A DNA stretch of 64,000 nucleotides. Source: Clonostachys chloroleuca. Its lineage: Eukaryota > Ascomycota > Sordariomycetes > Hypocreales > Bionectriaceae. Under the pieces are notes generated by a model. It ran no database searches, had not been told where the DNA came from, and was given only the letters and a program-made list of their open reading frames with translations. The position numbers and the translations under genes are program-made. The DNA is taken from positions 2,108,001-2,172,000 of the forward strand of contig JBANAY010000004.1 in NCBI GenBank assembly GCA_037952775.1. Reading direction: 5' to 3'. The first letter of the stretch is position 1. Each line of letters begins with the position of its first letter. Positions 12,619-23,722 of the stretch are shown piece by piece.

Positions 12619-13749
12619 CTACAGACCTTTGCTGTGTCTGGCACGACGGACTATTTCTGATGAAGGCTTCTTGATGACCATGTAAAGCATGATGGAGGTG
12701 GCCACAGCCAAGCTGTACCTGTTTTGATGAATTAGCAAGCAAGGATAAACGGGATTCGGGGTTTGGCGTTCTGTATATACCAGGTAAAAATGTATTGAGC
12801 GTGGTTGTTTTTCAAGTTGACCTCTGCTGCCCGTCCATAGGGAATACCACGGGCTTCAAAGTCGACCATCCTTAAGAAGTCGGGTTCTGCACTCATGTTA
12901 GTACGAGATGCGGCCACAGGCGGCGGGTGGCAGGGACGCACCAGAAGTAGCTTCAATCCATACAGGCTGGCTACCAGTGAGCTCAGCCATCTGCTTGACA
13001 TCGGGGAAGAAGAACTCCCCCTCTCAGGACGGTTATCGGGTGTGAAGCTGTTCTTCTTCCAAGGTTCCCTCAGCATGCCTTCGACAAAGACTTCTCCTGT
13101 GGGCAGTCCGTCCGGTCTCGTCTTCTGATCACGATGCTTCTTGTCGATCCATCCCCTGTTCACCAGCACTGTTGAGGCGTCTTTGCGCTGGAGCGGCGTG
13201 ATAACCATGTAGCCCTCGGTGCCTTCGCGCATCCTGGGTCCAACAAGCATCTCCTGGTCATGGCGGAAATGGCCAGAAGCTACAACACGGCGGTGGTCGA
13301 AATCGGGAATAACAGAAGGGTCGATGGAGGGAGGAAGGGGGAGGGGGTCGCGGATGAGCCGGTCTTCGTATTTGGCGATAAGGTCGGTCTTCCATCCCAA
13401 GCGCTGGACCTGCCAGGTTCCCAATGCAAAGGCGGTAATTGGGATGATTGCTTTTAGAGAAGATGTCAGCTCTGGACATTAAGAGAAACCAATACCGTGA
13501 CAGTTGGAAGTCAATACCAAGAATGATCAGGCCTGGGCCGTGTCTCTTGCCGGCTCGGACAAGCTTGGGCGGTGCATCAGCGATGGAGACGAACTCTGGA
13601 GTATCGGCGGCTTGACGGTTCGGCCGGACTCTGGTCGTCGAGAATAGCCTTCGAAGGGCCGCATTGCGGGCCAGTCGTGCGCAATTGGGTGCGTTGTAGG
13701 TGATTCCTGACACGCGGATACCGCGGAGCAGGGACTGCGACGCATTCAT
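12619..13749 (-). CDS. shy1: SURF1/Shy1 cytochrome c oxidase assembly factor, frame broken once
   Basis: Exons on the minus strand: 13749-13518, 13450-12942, 12886-12781, 12718-12619. The inner mitochondrial membrane protein helps insert haem a into Cox1. Seen: an Arg-rich mitochondrial presequence, first membrane helix (GLIILAIIPITAFALGTWQVQRLGWK), the SURF1 core (RVVASGHFRHDQEMLVGPR, TVLVNRGWI, EVFVEGMLREPWKKNSFTPDNRPERG), then EVNLKNNHAQYIFTWYSLAVATSIM with the second helix and a basic tail. The frame breaks within exon 2 after RPERG: the plus strand has five Cs at 13017-13021 where six keep the conserved reading frame. Everything downstream, including both later splice sites, is intact, so I suspect a one-base sequence error or a very recent mutation. 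The corrected length would be 315 residues. Confidence 0.88.
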
Positions 13750-14673
13750 AGCTGGTGAGGGTGGCCGCCGCTATAGATGCTGATCAGGAGATGATGCCTT
13801 TCCGGACCCTTCGCAGAAATCGTCCTGCCGAAAGTCTGGCCAGCCGTTGACCAAGGCCACCCCACCAAGCCGTCACCTCCATTATTAGGCCATGAGCTAC
13901 GGGGTGCTTGGGGGCTCCGAATGCCCTGTAAATAGTGCCATGTAGGCCGCCCAGGTGGGATAGGCGGGACAGCTGGTACCTGCCGCGGGAGCTCATCTGT
14001 TCCATTGGATCGCGTTGGATCGATCGACATCCCAGGCCGGGATTCGCATGTACATGCTACGAGCATTGATTGTTGAGCAATGGCTATTTCTTCTCATTAG
14101 TGGGAGCTTCTGGTAAATTAACACATACCGAGGCTAATTCATCTCTTGGTCTGCATTTGCTCCTCATGAGCAGCACAGACCAACCAATCCAAGGTGCCTG
14201 CCCGGGAGCGCATAACTGAAAACAGGTCCTGGAAACTTGAATGCGCCTCTCACCGCCTGCCTCTCTTAGCCTCCATACTGCCCGACCCGGATGCGAGTTA
14301 ATATGGAGAACATGGTCCCGTGCAGGCATCGCAGCTCCAAACCTTCATCCTGCGTCATGGACTGCGATTCAGAAGCGCTTCCTGTGTTTGAGTGAAGGCC
14401 AAGCAAACGCTTATCTGATTTCTCCAACATTCTCGTGGCCACGCTTATCGCCTTACACTCTTTATTTCCTTTGTTTACCCATTCATCCGTTTTTTTACTT
14501 ATACGGATTCACTAACCTGGATGACGACACCGCAATTGCCCGCGTGAGGGATAGGTGGCATTATTCAAACTCGTTCTTAGAAATTCGGCCACCACTGGAC
14601 CTGCTCTTTTCAGTTTGATCTCTGCTTCGCAATCTCAGCTTTAGATCCGTTTTCCTTTTGAGAGATATACATC
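13750..14673. other. Divergent promoter region between SURF1 and UBX genes
   Basis: About 0.9 kb between two divergently transcribed genes. Pyrimidine-rich runs precede the UBX start (14440-14500). No gene recognised. Confidence 0.4.
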
Positions 14674-16174
14674 ATGTTTTACCAAGGCTCATTGCAAGAA
14701 GGCATCTCCACTGCCGTTGACCAACAAAAACTCGTTCTCTGCTTCGTTACAGGTTTGTGCAAGGAATGCCCACGCGCCGCTACGGACACTGATGATATGA
14801 CTAGATGAAAATGACGAGAGCCAAAACTGGGAGACGGATTTTCTCGCAGACCAATCAGTAAGCATCTCCTCACGACGCTCTTGTGAGAGACACCCTCGTG
14901 CTAATCCATGTGTGTGCTCAGGTAGTGGATCTGCTTCGCAACCAAGCAGTCGCGCTCCGGCTCAAGGCTGGGTCCGAAGAAGCCGGATACCTAGCACAAA
15001 TCTTCCCACTGCCAAAAACCCCGACCGTTGTGATTATCAAGAATGGCGAGCTCAAAGAATACATCACCCCTGGTATCACGAAGGAAGACTTCATCCGTCG
15101 AGTACAGGGCGCATTTAACGCTGCGCCGCCCGCTACCTCTCAGCCCAGTTCCCACCAGACCGCTTCCTCAACAACCACTACCCAAGAGGGCTCCGAGCCG
15201 TTTTCTACGAGCCCCAGTCAGGCAGCACAGCAATCCGACAATGTGCGACGTGTCCTAGCCGAGCGCGCGAAAGCAAAGGCGCAACAAGACGAGGCGGAAC
15301 GCAAATTGAAGGAGGAAAAGGCCAGTGCGAACGAGGCGGCGCAACAAAAGTCCGAAACCTCCGACGCGGCAAGAGTTCAATCACAGGCTGAGCTGGTGAA
15401 GAAGAAGAGAAGGCAAGACAACGAGGAGCGACAAAGGATTCTCAAGCGCATCGAGGATGATAAGGCAGAGCGACGGCAACATGCTGCTGAGCGAGAGAAG
15501 CGAAGACTGAGTATACAAAAGTCGGAAGAAGCTGAGAGCAAGCTGCCGGTCAAGAAAACTCCCAGCAATAAGACATCACTTCAGGTTCGGCTATTTGACG
15601 GTTCCACAATTCGATCGCGATTCGACACATCGTCAAGCTTGAAAGACATACGGAAATGGGTTGATGAGACTAGGAATGATGGAAATCTACCATATACCTT
15701 TAAGCAAGTCCTGACTCCACTGCCGAACAGAAACATCGACAGTACAGAGGAATCTAAGGACTTAGGGGAGCTGGGTCTGTCCCCATCTTCCACTCTCCTG
15801 CTCATCCCCGTAACCAACTTCTCTTCGGCGTACAAGGACGAATCTGGAAGCATTGTGTCTGGCAACACCTTTTCACGCTTTCTACGACTCATCCTCGGGT
15901 TCTTTACATGGCTATTCAGCCTATTTGGACTAGGCGGGGATAGCCGGAGAGATCCGCGGGAAGGAGAGGGGGTTGGAGATTCAGAGGCTACCACAACTGG
16001 AGCCCAGTCCCGGGTTCGAGGCTTCCAAAATCCGAACGATCGAAGGCGAGACCAGCCGCTGTACAATGGAAACTCGGTAAGCATTGGAAGACCGTCCCAC
16101 GGCAGTTTCAGATTCCAAGACTAACTGTATCACAGCTAAATTATGAGTCACGGCCAGACGAAGACGAGAAATAA
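14674..16174 (+). CDS. UBX-domain protein, UBXN4/erasin-like, ER-associated
   Basis: Exons 14674-14752, 14805-14857, 14922-16076, 16136-16174; 441 residues. UBX proteins recruit Cdc48/p97; UBXN4-type members act in ER-associated degradation. Seen: an N-terminal thioredoxin-like domain (MFYQGSLQEGISTAVDQQKLVLCFVT... FPLPKTPTVVIIKNGELKEYI, about 1-110), a Ser/Thr/Gln linker, a long charged coiled coil (about 150-255), a UBX domain (TSLQVRLFDGSTIRSRF... LGLSPSSTLLLIPV, about 260-345), then a hydrophobic hairpin-like segment (FSRFLRLILGFFTWLFSLFGLG, about 361-383) and an Arg/Asn-rich tail ending YNGNSLNYESRPDEDEK. The short last exon is supported by exact phase and by a CTAAC branch site. Domain order and the C-terminal hydrophobic patch fit UBXN4 better than Ubx2. 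Confidence 0.88.
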
Positions 16175-16424
16175 TAGATGTGGACAGCTCCATGAAGCAA
16201 GGGATGCCATGTAATTGTTTTTTTGTATTACAAAATATCAGGAGCAGAGTTGTCTGATCCTCCCGCCAATGTTCTTCAAGCGGTATTGCTCAAGCGCATA
16301 ATTTTTCCTATACGGGCTTGCTAATGTATCTTTTTTTCTTCATCTCCCATGATTTATTCCATAATGTACATGATGCTCTGTGTGAAAGTATGGCAAGGAA
16401 ATCCCAACCGACAGCCATCCTGAA

Positions 16425-17024
16425 CTAGTAGTTCTTGGCGGCAGTCTGGCAGGCCTTCAGCTGCTCGAGGTACCAGTTGCAGATCTGCATGTTGCCATTG
16501 TTGTCGTCCATGCACTGGGTGAAGGACTGGGCGGCGCCCGAGCAGTTGTTCTGTTGAGCCCACGAGTTCTCCTGCTGTGCGGGGGCGGCCTGGACCTGTT
16601 GCTGGGGCGCGGGAGCAGGCTCGGAGGAGCCACCGCTGAAGAGACCACCGATGGCGTGGCCGACGGAGGAGCCAATGGCGACACCACTAGAAGAGACAAA
16701 TATTCCGTTAGTAATGTGTTTGTTTGCCGGAGATGCTGGAACCAAGGTTTGGTCCCCCGGGAAGGCATCCTGATGCCAGATATATAGGCCGGTCCATGGG
16801 GGGTGCAATCGCAGTTCTACTTACGCAGCGGTGCTGGCCATCTGTCCGAACAGGCCGGGGCCCTGAGAGACGGGAGCCTGCATTGGGGGAGCCTGGGCCT
16901 GCATTGGGGGAGGAGCAGCCATGGTGGCGGCAGGCCGTTGCTGCTGGGGAGCGGGAGCGGGAGCGGTAGGGCGCGTGGGAGCGCGGGAGACGGGGGCACG
17001 GCCGGCGGATCTGTTGCGAGCCAT
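16425..17024 (-). CDS. mix17: Twin CX9C protein, CHCHD2/CHCHD10/Mix17 family
   Basis: Exons 17024-16825 and 16686-16425; 153 residues. The mitochondrial intermembrane-space protein is imported by the Mia40 disulfide relay and linked to respiration and cristae. Seen: N-terminal basic, Ala/Pro/Gln-rich region (MARNRSAGRAPVSRAPTRPT...), a Gly/Ala hydrophobic segment GVAIGSSVGHAIGGLFSGG, and a C-terminal CHCH domain with two exact CX9C pairs: C-SGAAQSFTQ-C and C-NWYLEQLKA-C. The intron splits the codon for Ala in STA-AGVAIG with good GTAAGT and TCTTCTAG signals. It converges with the UBX gene, about 250 bases between stops. Confidence 0.93.
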
Positions 17025-17681
17025 TGTGACTGATTTGTGTTGTTTCTTGATTTGGTGAGGAGGAAGAGCAAAGCGAGCGAGTTCGAGGAAATCGGCGGTG
17101 ATGAGAAAGGTCGGTTGGAGGGCGGAGTTTGACGATTTTCTGCTGGAAGAAAGCCGAAGCTGCTAGAGGTCGGGGACTCGGAATTTCGATGTTGGGGTGG
17201 CCAATGGGAGAACAGAGATTTGCATGCTGTCAGCTACCGCCCCGTTTGATGCATCGATTGGCTCACGAATGCATCTGGAAGCCTGCGGCTAAGCTTGTAC
17301 CTCTTCGCTGGCATTCACCGCAAATCAGTACTTGGCCCGTGATCCAGGCACTCTGATCCTTGTGACCTGTCTACGAATTACGATGGGCCTATGCGAACCC
17401 CGTGACTCTTCACTTACGTAGTTTCTAGATAAAATGATTCTTGCTTTCCATGTCCAATCTTTAAAAGTGGTATTACGCAAAATTCTTTCCTAACTCCCGG
17501 CCATAAGCCTCCCATGCCTGAACGCCAGTGTTGGTTGTTCTGTGGGCTGTTCACAATCCGAGAACCAGCAATGCCCAATAACCAGCAAAATGCAGTGATG
17601 CAGTGTACAAGTGCAGGGCGTGAATGACGCACCCGAAAGTCGTCATTCAGAATAGAAGACGATGCATCAGTGTGAATTTCA
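17025..17681. other. Upstream region of CHCH gene and 3' region of Rrp47 gene
   Basis: About 0.66 kb between two minus-strand genes; it must hold the CHCH promoter (just above 17024) and the Rrp47 3' end. No other gene seen. Confidence 0.4.
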
Positions 17682-18376
17682 CTAATGTTTCTTGCCCCTG
17701 TGTTTGTGCTTCTGCTTCTTTTGCTTACCGCCCTTGGAACCATCTGCAGGAGATGATGTAGATGGACCAGGTGAATCCTCAGCAGGCCGCTTCTTGTTAG
17801 CTGCTTTCGAAGCTTCCATAGACTTGAGCAGCGCCTTAGCTCGCTCCTCGGCAATCTTCTCTGCCAGCTTGCTGCTCAGGGTCTTGCTATTGCTGCCCTG
17901 TTTGTTTGTCAGTGTGCAAATTTGAGAGAAAGAGAGAGAGAATAGTCAAATTCGTGCATACCAGGTCTGCCTTCAGGATACGTGCTGCAGCTTCCTGGTT
18001 TACGGTTGTCTTCCGCTCTTCCTGGGGCGCCTCTGCAGCCTTGATCTTTGCAAATTTCTGTTGGATTCTCTTGAGCTCAGTGAAAACAGCATGCTCTTGG
18101 GCATTAACATTCTGCAGCTTTAGTGACGCTAATAGTCAACGCATTAGTAAATAGAGGGATCGGGGCAGTGGATGGCGGGTAATAGCAGGTAGGCATACAG
18201 AAAAGCAATGTCTCGATAGTATATGCTGTGAGTGAGAACAGTTTCGCCTTGTCCAGGAGAGGGAGTTGGGAAGGCTTCTCAAGCGTACGTAGAAGAGGCT
18301 GCAGCGCATCTTCAATTCCGTCAATCTGCGCGTCCAGCCTGTCAAGGTCTGGCTGCAGGCTCTTAACGTCCGACAT
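17682..18376 (-). CDS. lrp1: Nuclear exosome cofactor Rrp47/Lrp1 (C1D family)
   Basis: Exons 18376-18199, 18128-17962, 17897-17682; 186 residues. It partners Rrp6 in the nuclear exosome for rRNA, snoRNA and other RNA 3' processing. Seen: the Sas10/C1D domain (MSDVKSLQPDLDRLDAQIDG, then LDKAKLFSLTAYTIETLLF across the first intron to SLKLQNVNAQEHAVFTELKRIQQKF), an AAARILKADL segment, and a Lys-rich C-terminus ending KQKKQKHKHRGKKH, typical of the family. The intron before the last exon carries a CT-rich tract and an AACAG acceptor. The gene is divergent from the ketopantoate-reductase-like gene, sharing about 300 bases of upstream DNA. Confidence 0.9.
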
Positions 18377-18672
18377 CGTGAGACCTTATCTCATAGAATC
18401 TCAAATATTCTGACCCTTATTGCTCTCGTACCGCGCAGGTGTTGGGTTCTCCGACGGTTGTCCTTGCTCCAGATGTTTGATAGTGTTTTCGTTATCGATG
18501 AACATCCAGTGAAAATTCATATATCGAGGCGCTAAGTGCCGACTCTTTTTTGTGGGGCCGACGAAAAGTGCGGTTCTTGGGAGATTGATTTTCAGCTAAA
18601 GTGATAATCTACCGCTCAACCCGGCCAGACGGGACAAAATACGCATGCGACACCACTAGACGGCCAATTTCT

Positions 18673-20246
18673 ATGATTTCACTCAATCGCCACTCGTCGG
18701 TCCTCACGTAAACACCGATTTAGATTGCCATATACCACTTCTTCCACCGCAATGGTGTGCTGACGACCCGTTCTCTCTACGACGGCTCTTACTCCTCTGC
18801 CCCGTCGATCGAAAACACCTCGAGCCACACAACACAACCGCCAAACTGGCGAGACTCACGATCTCGCGGTTATCCGCGCACATCTCCTGCCAACCGCTGC
18901 GGTGCATCCGGTCTAAGCCTGCAGCAGGTTGCGGGTCGTGCAGACAATATGGCACCGTAGCTTCAGGTGAATCAGAGAGGCAGAAAGCCTCGGCCGCCCT
19001 GCCAGAAGCAGGACCGGCCACCCGCTCTCCATGGGCGGCAGCTCTGGATGCACCGACCAGACGGCCGCAGCCTTCTCCTAAATTCTACGTTCCTTCTGTT
19101 CTTTTACCAGCCGAGGCCTCGAAATCTCCCTCGGTCCACAAGATTCATATTCTAGGAGAAGACGAGCGATCAAAATTCATTGCGCACGCTCTATCGGGTG
19201 TGTACGAGTCGGTGGAACTTTTGGGCTGGAAAAGAACGCCCTCACGTTACACAAATATCCAGAAAACATCGAAAGGAAATCGCCGCGAAACGTCGAAGTT
19301 CGAAAGGAATCCCATCAAACTAAAGAAGTCCGACGAGGAAGATAATTCACCCATCGACCATCTTGTGATCAGCTCCAAGGCGTTTGGTGCCGAATCGAGC
19401 CTCGATCAATACAAGCATCGCCTCCGTGAAGACACCACCGTGTGTGTGATGACCGAGGGGCTCGGGGTGCTGGACGATGTGCGGGCCAAGATCTTCAACG
19501 GAACGTTCCAAATGCCCAACATGCTGCTCGGGCATATGAGCCACAAACTTGCGTTCAACCGAAATTACAATTCCGTAAAGCAGCTGAAAGGCGGCCAACT
19601 TCTTATGACTCCGCTTCCAACGACGACAGTCTCTCACAGTTCGATCGAGCGCAAGACAGAGAACCGTACCAACTTTGTGGAAAGCTTCGGCAGGGCCAGG
19701 CAGCTGCGAGGCTCTATAACGGAATACGATTCATGGCTTCGGTTCAAACTTCCAAGCGTCATCTTCGCTGCTGTTGCGGATCCCGTCTGTGTCCTGCTCG
19801 ATCTACCATACCACGGACTCTTGCAGAACCCTCCGGCCCAGCGCATGATGGAGAGGCTTTTGGACGAGATCACCCTGACGCTGGAAATGCTACCCGAACT
19901 TGAGTCCTCAACGGTAGTACGAGACTATGTTAGAGGAAACCTGATCAAGCGCCAGCTGTACAAGAACATTATGGCGAAGAGGGACGCTCAGAGCTCACTC
20001 CTCTACCAGGTGCAGCACGGGCACCAAACCGACATCGACTATCTCAACGGATATTTCCTCAAGAGAGCAAAGCGTATTGGGCTGGACCTCAGGATGAACA
20101 AATTAATGACAGACATGGTCAAGGCGAAAACCCTCCAAACGCGGCAGCGCATCAACACCGACGTTCGCATTGAGGAAACGTCGCTGTCGCCGCAGCATCA
20201 AGGCAGTAGCTACAGGCATTACTGGAGCGCGCGAGCAGCTGGTTAA
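18673..20246 (+). CDS. Mitochondrial ketopantoate-reductase-fold (PanE/ApbA) protein, 5' end unresolved
   Basis: The coding frame ending at 20246 is clear from about 18855: KFYVPSVLLPAEASKSPSVHKIHILGEDERSKFIAHAL is a Rossmann-type start, and MPNMLLGHMSHKLAFNRNYNSVKQLK and the helical C-terminal region (QRMMERLLDEITLTLEML...) match fungal mitochondrial proteins of the PanE/ApbA superfamily, some annotated as Cbs2-like translation activators. A matrix-targeting look is seen before it (LTISRLSAHISCQPLRCIRSKPAAG...CRQYGTVA). The frame stays open back to about 18660 but has no ATG before 19447, which lies inside the domain. One possible start is ATG 18673 spliced from 18707 to 18853, which fits in phase but uses a weak GAG acceptor. 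Treat the 5' end as provisional; enzyme activity is not implied. Confidence 0.72.
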
Positions 20247-20607
20247 CTGCTTGATATATGTATTATTGTCCTGGTTTTTGGGTAGCATTGTATAGCGGGC
20301 GTCCTGGATCACCATAGAAATAAAAAAAAGTAAAATAAACAATGACTTGCCAACCCCCAATATCTCTCGGCCCAGATTTAGAACTCGTCTTCCTGTGAAC
20401 TAATTGTCAATTTGAAGGCATGCAGCTCGTCACAAACTGTTCGTTTCCCATGGCAGGCTAAGCTCGTGCCATTTTCAAGGACCCTGGCGTCAGGCACCAC
20501 TTTGGCACTTTCCCCATGAATCTGGTCATGTGATGTCACGATATGCCCCTCCATACCTGCTTCGACCCCACGATGAACCTGAACACAACACAAGCTAAGA
20601 CGTAAAA
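20247..20607. other. Short intergenic region before PDCD5
   Basis: About 360 bases holding the 3' end of the preceding gene and the PDCD5 promoter. No additional gene seen. Confidence 0.4.
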
Positions 20608-21145
20608 ATGGCGGACTCGGACTTGGAACAGGTAGACAAGGCTTTCCCGTTTTCCTATTTCTGTACTAATATGTTTCTCAGATCAGAAAAGCGCGTCTAG
20701 AGCAGCTCAAAGCTCAGCAGGGAGCCAGCGGTGGCGGCGGTAGTGGGGGGCGATCTGGTAGCGGCGGCGGCGGCGACGAAGAAAACTCAAGAAAGTACGT
20801 CTGCTTCCCAAGCGCACCGCCAATCCTGACCCTAGATAATTAGAAGCTAACCGTCGCTCGTCCTACAGGCAAGAAGAAGCCCGGCAGCACATCCTCAACC
20901 AAATCCTGCACCCCGAGGCAGCCGACCGGCTCGGCCGAATCCGACTCGTCAAGGAGTCGCGCGCGACCGACGTGGAGAACCGGCTGATCATGCTCGCGCA
21001 GTCTGGCCAGCTGCGGCAGAAGGTCACGGAGGAGCAGCTCAAGGACCTCCTCAACGCCGTGGCGGACAAGAAGGAGGAGGAGAAGATCGTCGTGAGCAGG
21101 CGCAAGGGCTGGGACGACGATGACGACGACCTGCTGGATTTATAA
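20608..21145 (+). CDS. PDCD5: PDCD5/TFAR19 family DNA-binding protein
   Basis: Exons 20608-20631, 20682-20794, 20869-21145; 137 residues. PDCD5 is a small, conserved, mostly helical protein binding DNA and chaperonin in animals. Seen: MADSDLEQIRKARLEQLKAQQ, then a Gly/Ser-rich insert (GGGGSGGRSGSGGGG), then the conserved core QEEARQHILNQILHPEAADRLGRIRLVK...ENRLIMLAQSGQLRQKVTEEQLKDLL and an acidic C-terminus WDDDDDDLLDL. Exon 1 codes only eight residues. The Gly run is longer than usual. Convergent with COQ4, 284 bases apart. Confidence 0.95.
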
Positions 21146-21429
21146 GCGTTTTTGATCATGGCTCGCAGAAACCCCAAATCTGAAAAGATTGAAATACCCC
21201 GGGGGAGCTTTGATTTACTCGTTGGCCGAGCAAAAGCTCAAGGAGGTGGGGAAAAAGTTGGTTGGTCTAGGCCCATGATTTGTATGAATGCGATATGCTT
21301 TATTCATGGATTATGACGAAATGATCTAGTAATACAAGCTCGCGCTGCTATGGTGTTTTGTCACAAGATATACACATGAAATGTCCAGACGTCTGAGGTA
21401 ATGTGCTCCTAAGTATAACGGTCATTATC

Positions 21430-22363
21430 TCAAATGGCGCGCGACTTCTTCAACTCTTCCAGCCGCTTTTTCTCTGCTCGCGCTCTCTTTCTAAGGTCTC
21501 TCATGTCCGGAGGACGCTCAATGCCCAGCTCCTCTCTAAGCTGGTCCACGTCCCTCTCCAGCTGCTCCTCCCAATACACATTTATGACCTCCTTGCTCCG
21601 CACGCCGTTCTTGACCGCCCAGGGGAAGTATGTGCTCCAGAAACGCTTCCTCTCGGCGGGCTTCATGGTGGCCACGGCGAACATGCTCAGTCCCGTCATT
21701 GGGAGGAGGGTATTTGCGAACTCGAAGGTCTTGAGGGCGACCTCGCCTTCTCGCACGATAGGCAGGTTGGTAATGGCATGGTAGAAGTCGTGGCACTCGC
21801 GGTATCGCTGCATGACGTAGGCGCACTCCTCGTCGTCGATGTAGCGGACCTGGGCGCGGGTGTCGGAGGAGACGCCCTCGCGCTCGAGCCAGCCGAGGTA
21901 GGCTCTCCCAACGGAGTTTTCGGGGAGGGAGCGGAGGTATTCGGGAGTGAGGGTGGTTGAGTTTATGCGAGGGCGGTCCTTGAGGATTCGGCGGCCGGTA
22001 GGGTCTGCGAGCATGGCGTCACGCAGGCGGTAGATGAAGTACGGCGTGGCAGTCGCCTCGCCGAGGGCGGCGATCAGGTCTAGTTCGGGTCAATTAGCCA
22101 ATTGGGCGTAGAACGAGCGGCTTGGGAGGGTGCATGCCATGGCGGTATGGGTCGAAGAAGCACCAGAGCGCAGTGCTCACGGCCATGCCTGCTCGCTCAA
22201 CTCGTGTGAGCGGAACATGACCGGGATAATTGGGCGGCGGACGGTTGAGAACGGAGAAGGGTCGGGCAGATGGTGTGGTGCACACAGCGCATGTCCTCAC
22301 CAAGGAGCGCGAGGCCGCTTGTGCTCTGCACAGTGGGCGGAGCTTCAATGCGGCCACCTCCAT
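21430..22363 (-). CDS. coq4: COQ4, ubiquinone biosynthesis protein (mitochondrial)
   Basis: Exons 22363-22138 and 22079-21430; 291 residues. Coq4 is a scaffold of the matrix-side CoQ synthome and has been tied to decarboxylation and hydroxylation of the ring. Seen: an N-terminal presequence rich in Arg/Ser/Ala, [47 protein letters not shown], and the metal-site pattern H-D-x-x-H-(x)11-E within [26 protein letters not shown]. The C-terminus ends in a charged helix. The intron (22080-22137) appears to start with GC rather than GT: only that donor gives the conserved join [12 protein letters not shown] in phase, with a GCTAAT branch site and a CTAG acceptor. Confidence 0.92.
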
Positions 22364-22957
22364 GAATACAATTGCTCTCCTTCAATTGAGAAATACAGAA
22401 GTTGGAATCTAGGTGAAGTCGTACGGTTCCGACTTATGCCTGGATGGCTTCCAATTAAGTGGGCCTCAAAGCTCCGAAATCGAATGACATCGTCAATCCA
22501 ACACCCTCCTGGTATTCCAGCTACCCTGCAGCGTCAACCCTGGAAGCAACGGATCCAATGGAATCCTTGTTAGGAATATAGGCGTACTGCTTCCTTTAGT
22601 CAGATATTTATCATGTAAATTCTCTTGCTGATTTGGTTTCTTTTCCTATAATTTTAACTCGATCATGTGAGACACAGTCATCTGGCTGGGATGGCTCTGA
22701 GGTTTCTGTGCACATTGTTCGTGGCTTCCTGCCACGACAAAATTGAAACTCTATCATCCTCCAATTGAGACCACAAAATGGCGATAGCATCCTGTTGAGC
22801 TAACGCTTTATGACTATACACCTTTCGAATCTTCCGTATATTTGAGTGTTGTTTCTCATCACGTGATTTTACCCGCGAAAATTAGTAAAATTAAATCCAC
22901 TAGCACAGGTCACGATTGCTCAACAGGTCTTTTCACTCCTCAGATAATCGGTAGAAG
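22364..22957. other. Divergent promoter region between COQ4 and Phs1 genes
   Basis: About 0.6 kb between two divergent starts. AT-rich stretches near 22610-22660 and 22860-22900 may belong to core promoters. No gene seen. Confidence 0.4.
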
Positions 22958-23722
22958 ATGTCTCTCACGTCGAAATACCTTGCTGTATACAATGCAGCTT
23001 CGTTCTCGCTATGGGCGTACTTGGCGTTTCTCGGCTTAAAATTGGGACCGTCGCTATATGCGCAAGGCCGTCTGTATGACCTCTACGATGCGCTTCTATA
23101 TCCCTTCCTGACCGGGACTCAATCACTGGCGGCCATCGAGGTCGTACATGCCGCTGCAGGCCTGGTCAGGGCCTCAACTGTTACGACTGCCATCCAAGTA
23201 ATCGGGAAGAATCTGGTGGTTTGGACGGTCATGGTTCAATTCCCTGAAGTCATTGTCGGTCAGGCGAACCAGGACTCAGTAGGGATATGGGGATTCCTTG
23301 GATGCGTGATATTTTGGAGTTTGTCCGAGATTATTAGATACGGTTACTTCACCGTGCTCTTGCTTACGGGAGATACCCCGTCTTGGCTCAAGTGGCTTAG
23401 GTATGTCACCCTCCTATAGGCCCTCAGCTGCATTTCTTTTCTGAAGCTTATGCCTCATCACACCCGCAGATACAGCGCTTTTATCGCATTATACCCTCCA
23501 GGACTTTTCAGTGAGGCATGCCTTGTATTTCTCAGTCTGTCTAGGGCCGAAAACGTGAGCTTGCCATACCGAGCTTATTTGATTGCTGGATTTCTGAGTT
23601 ACATGCCTGGTAAGTTGCTTTTGGTGGAGGAGAGTTTCAAGTGCTAACATTAGTAAATAGCGAGCTACATCATGTATACATACATGCTATCACAGCGCCG
23701 CAAAGTGCTCAAAACCCCTTGA
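22958..23722 (+). CDS. phs1: Very-long-chain 3-hydroxyacyl-CoA dehydratase (Phs1/HACD)
   Basis: Exons 22958-23400, 23470-23609, 23661-23722; 214 residues, a usual length. This polytopic ER protein performs the third step of the fatty acid elongation cycle, removing water from 3-hydroxyacyl-CoA for sphingolipid and very-long-chain lipid synthesis. Seen: hydrophobic segments throughout, the conserved ALLYPFLTGTQSLAAIEVVHAAAGLVR, the family signature WSLSEIIRYGYF, ALYPPGLFSEA, and a C-terminus SYIMYTYMLSQRRKVLKT with a basic, ER-retrieval-like tail. Both introns have CTAAC- or CTGAAG-like branch regions and join in exact phase. Confidence 0.93.

Noticed and set aside
18925..18962. A 33-base intron joining an upstream frame to the PanE-like frame
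   Set aside because: Too short for a fungal intron; the main frame is open through this point anyway.
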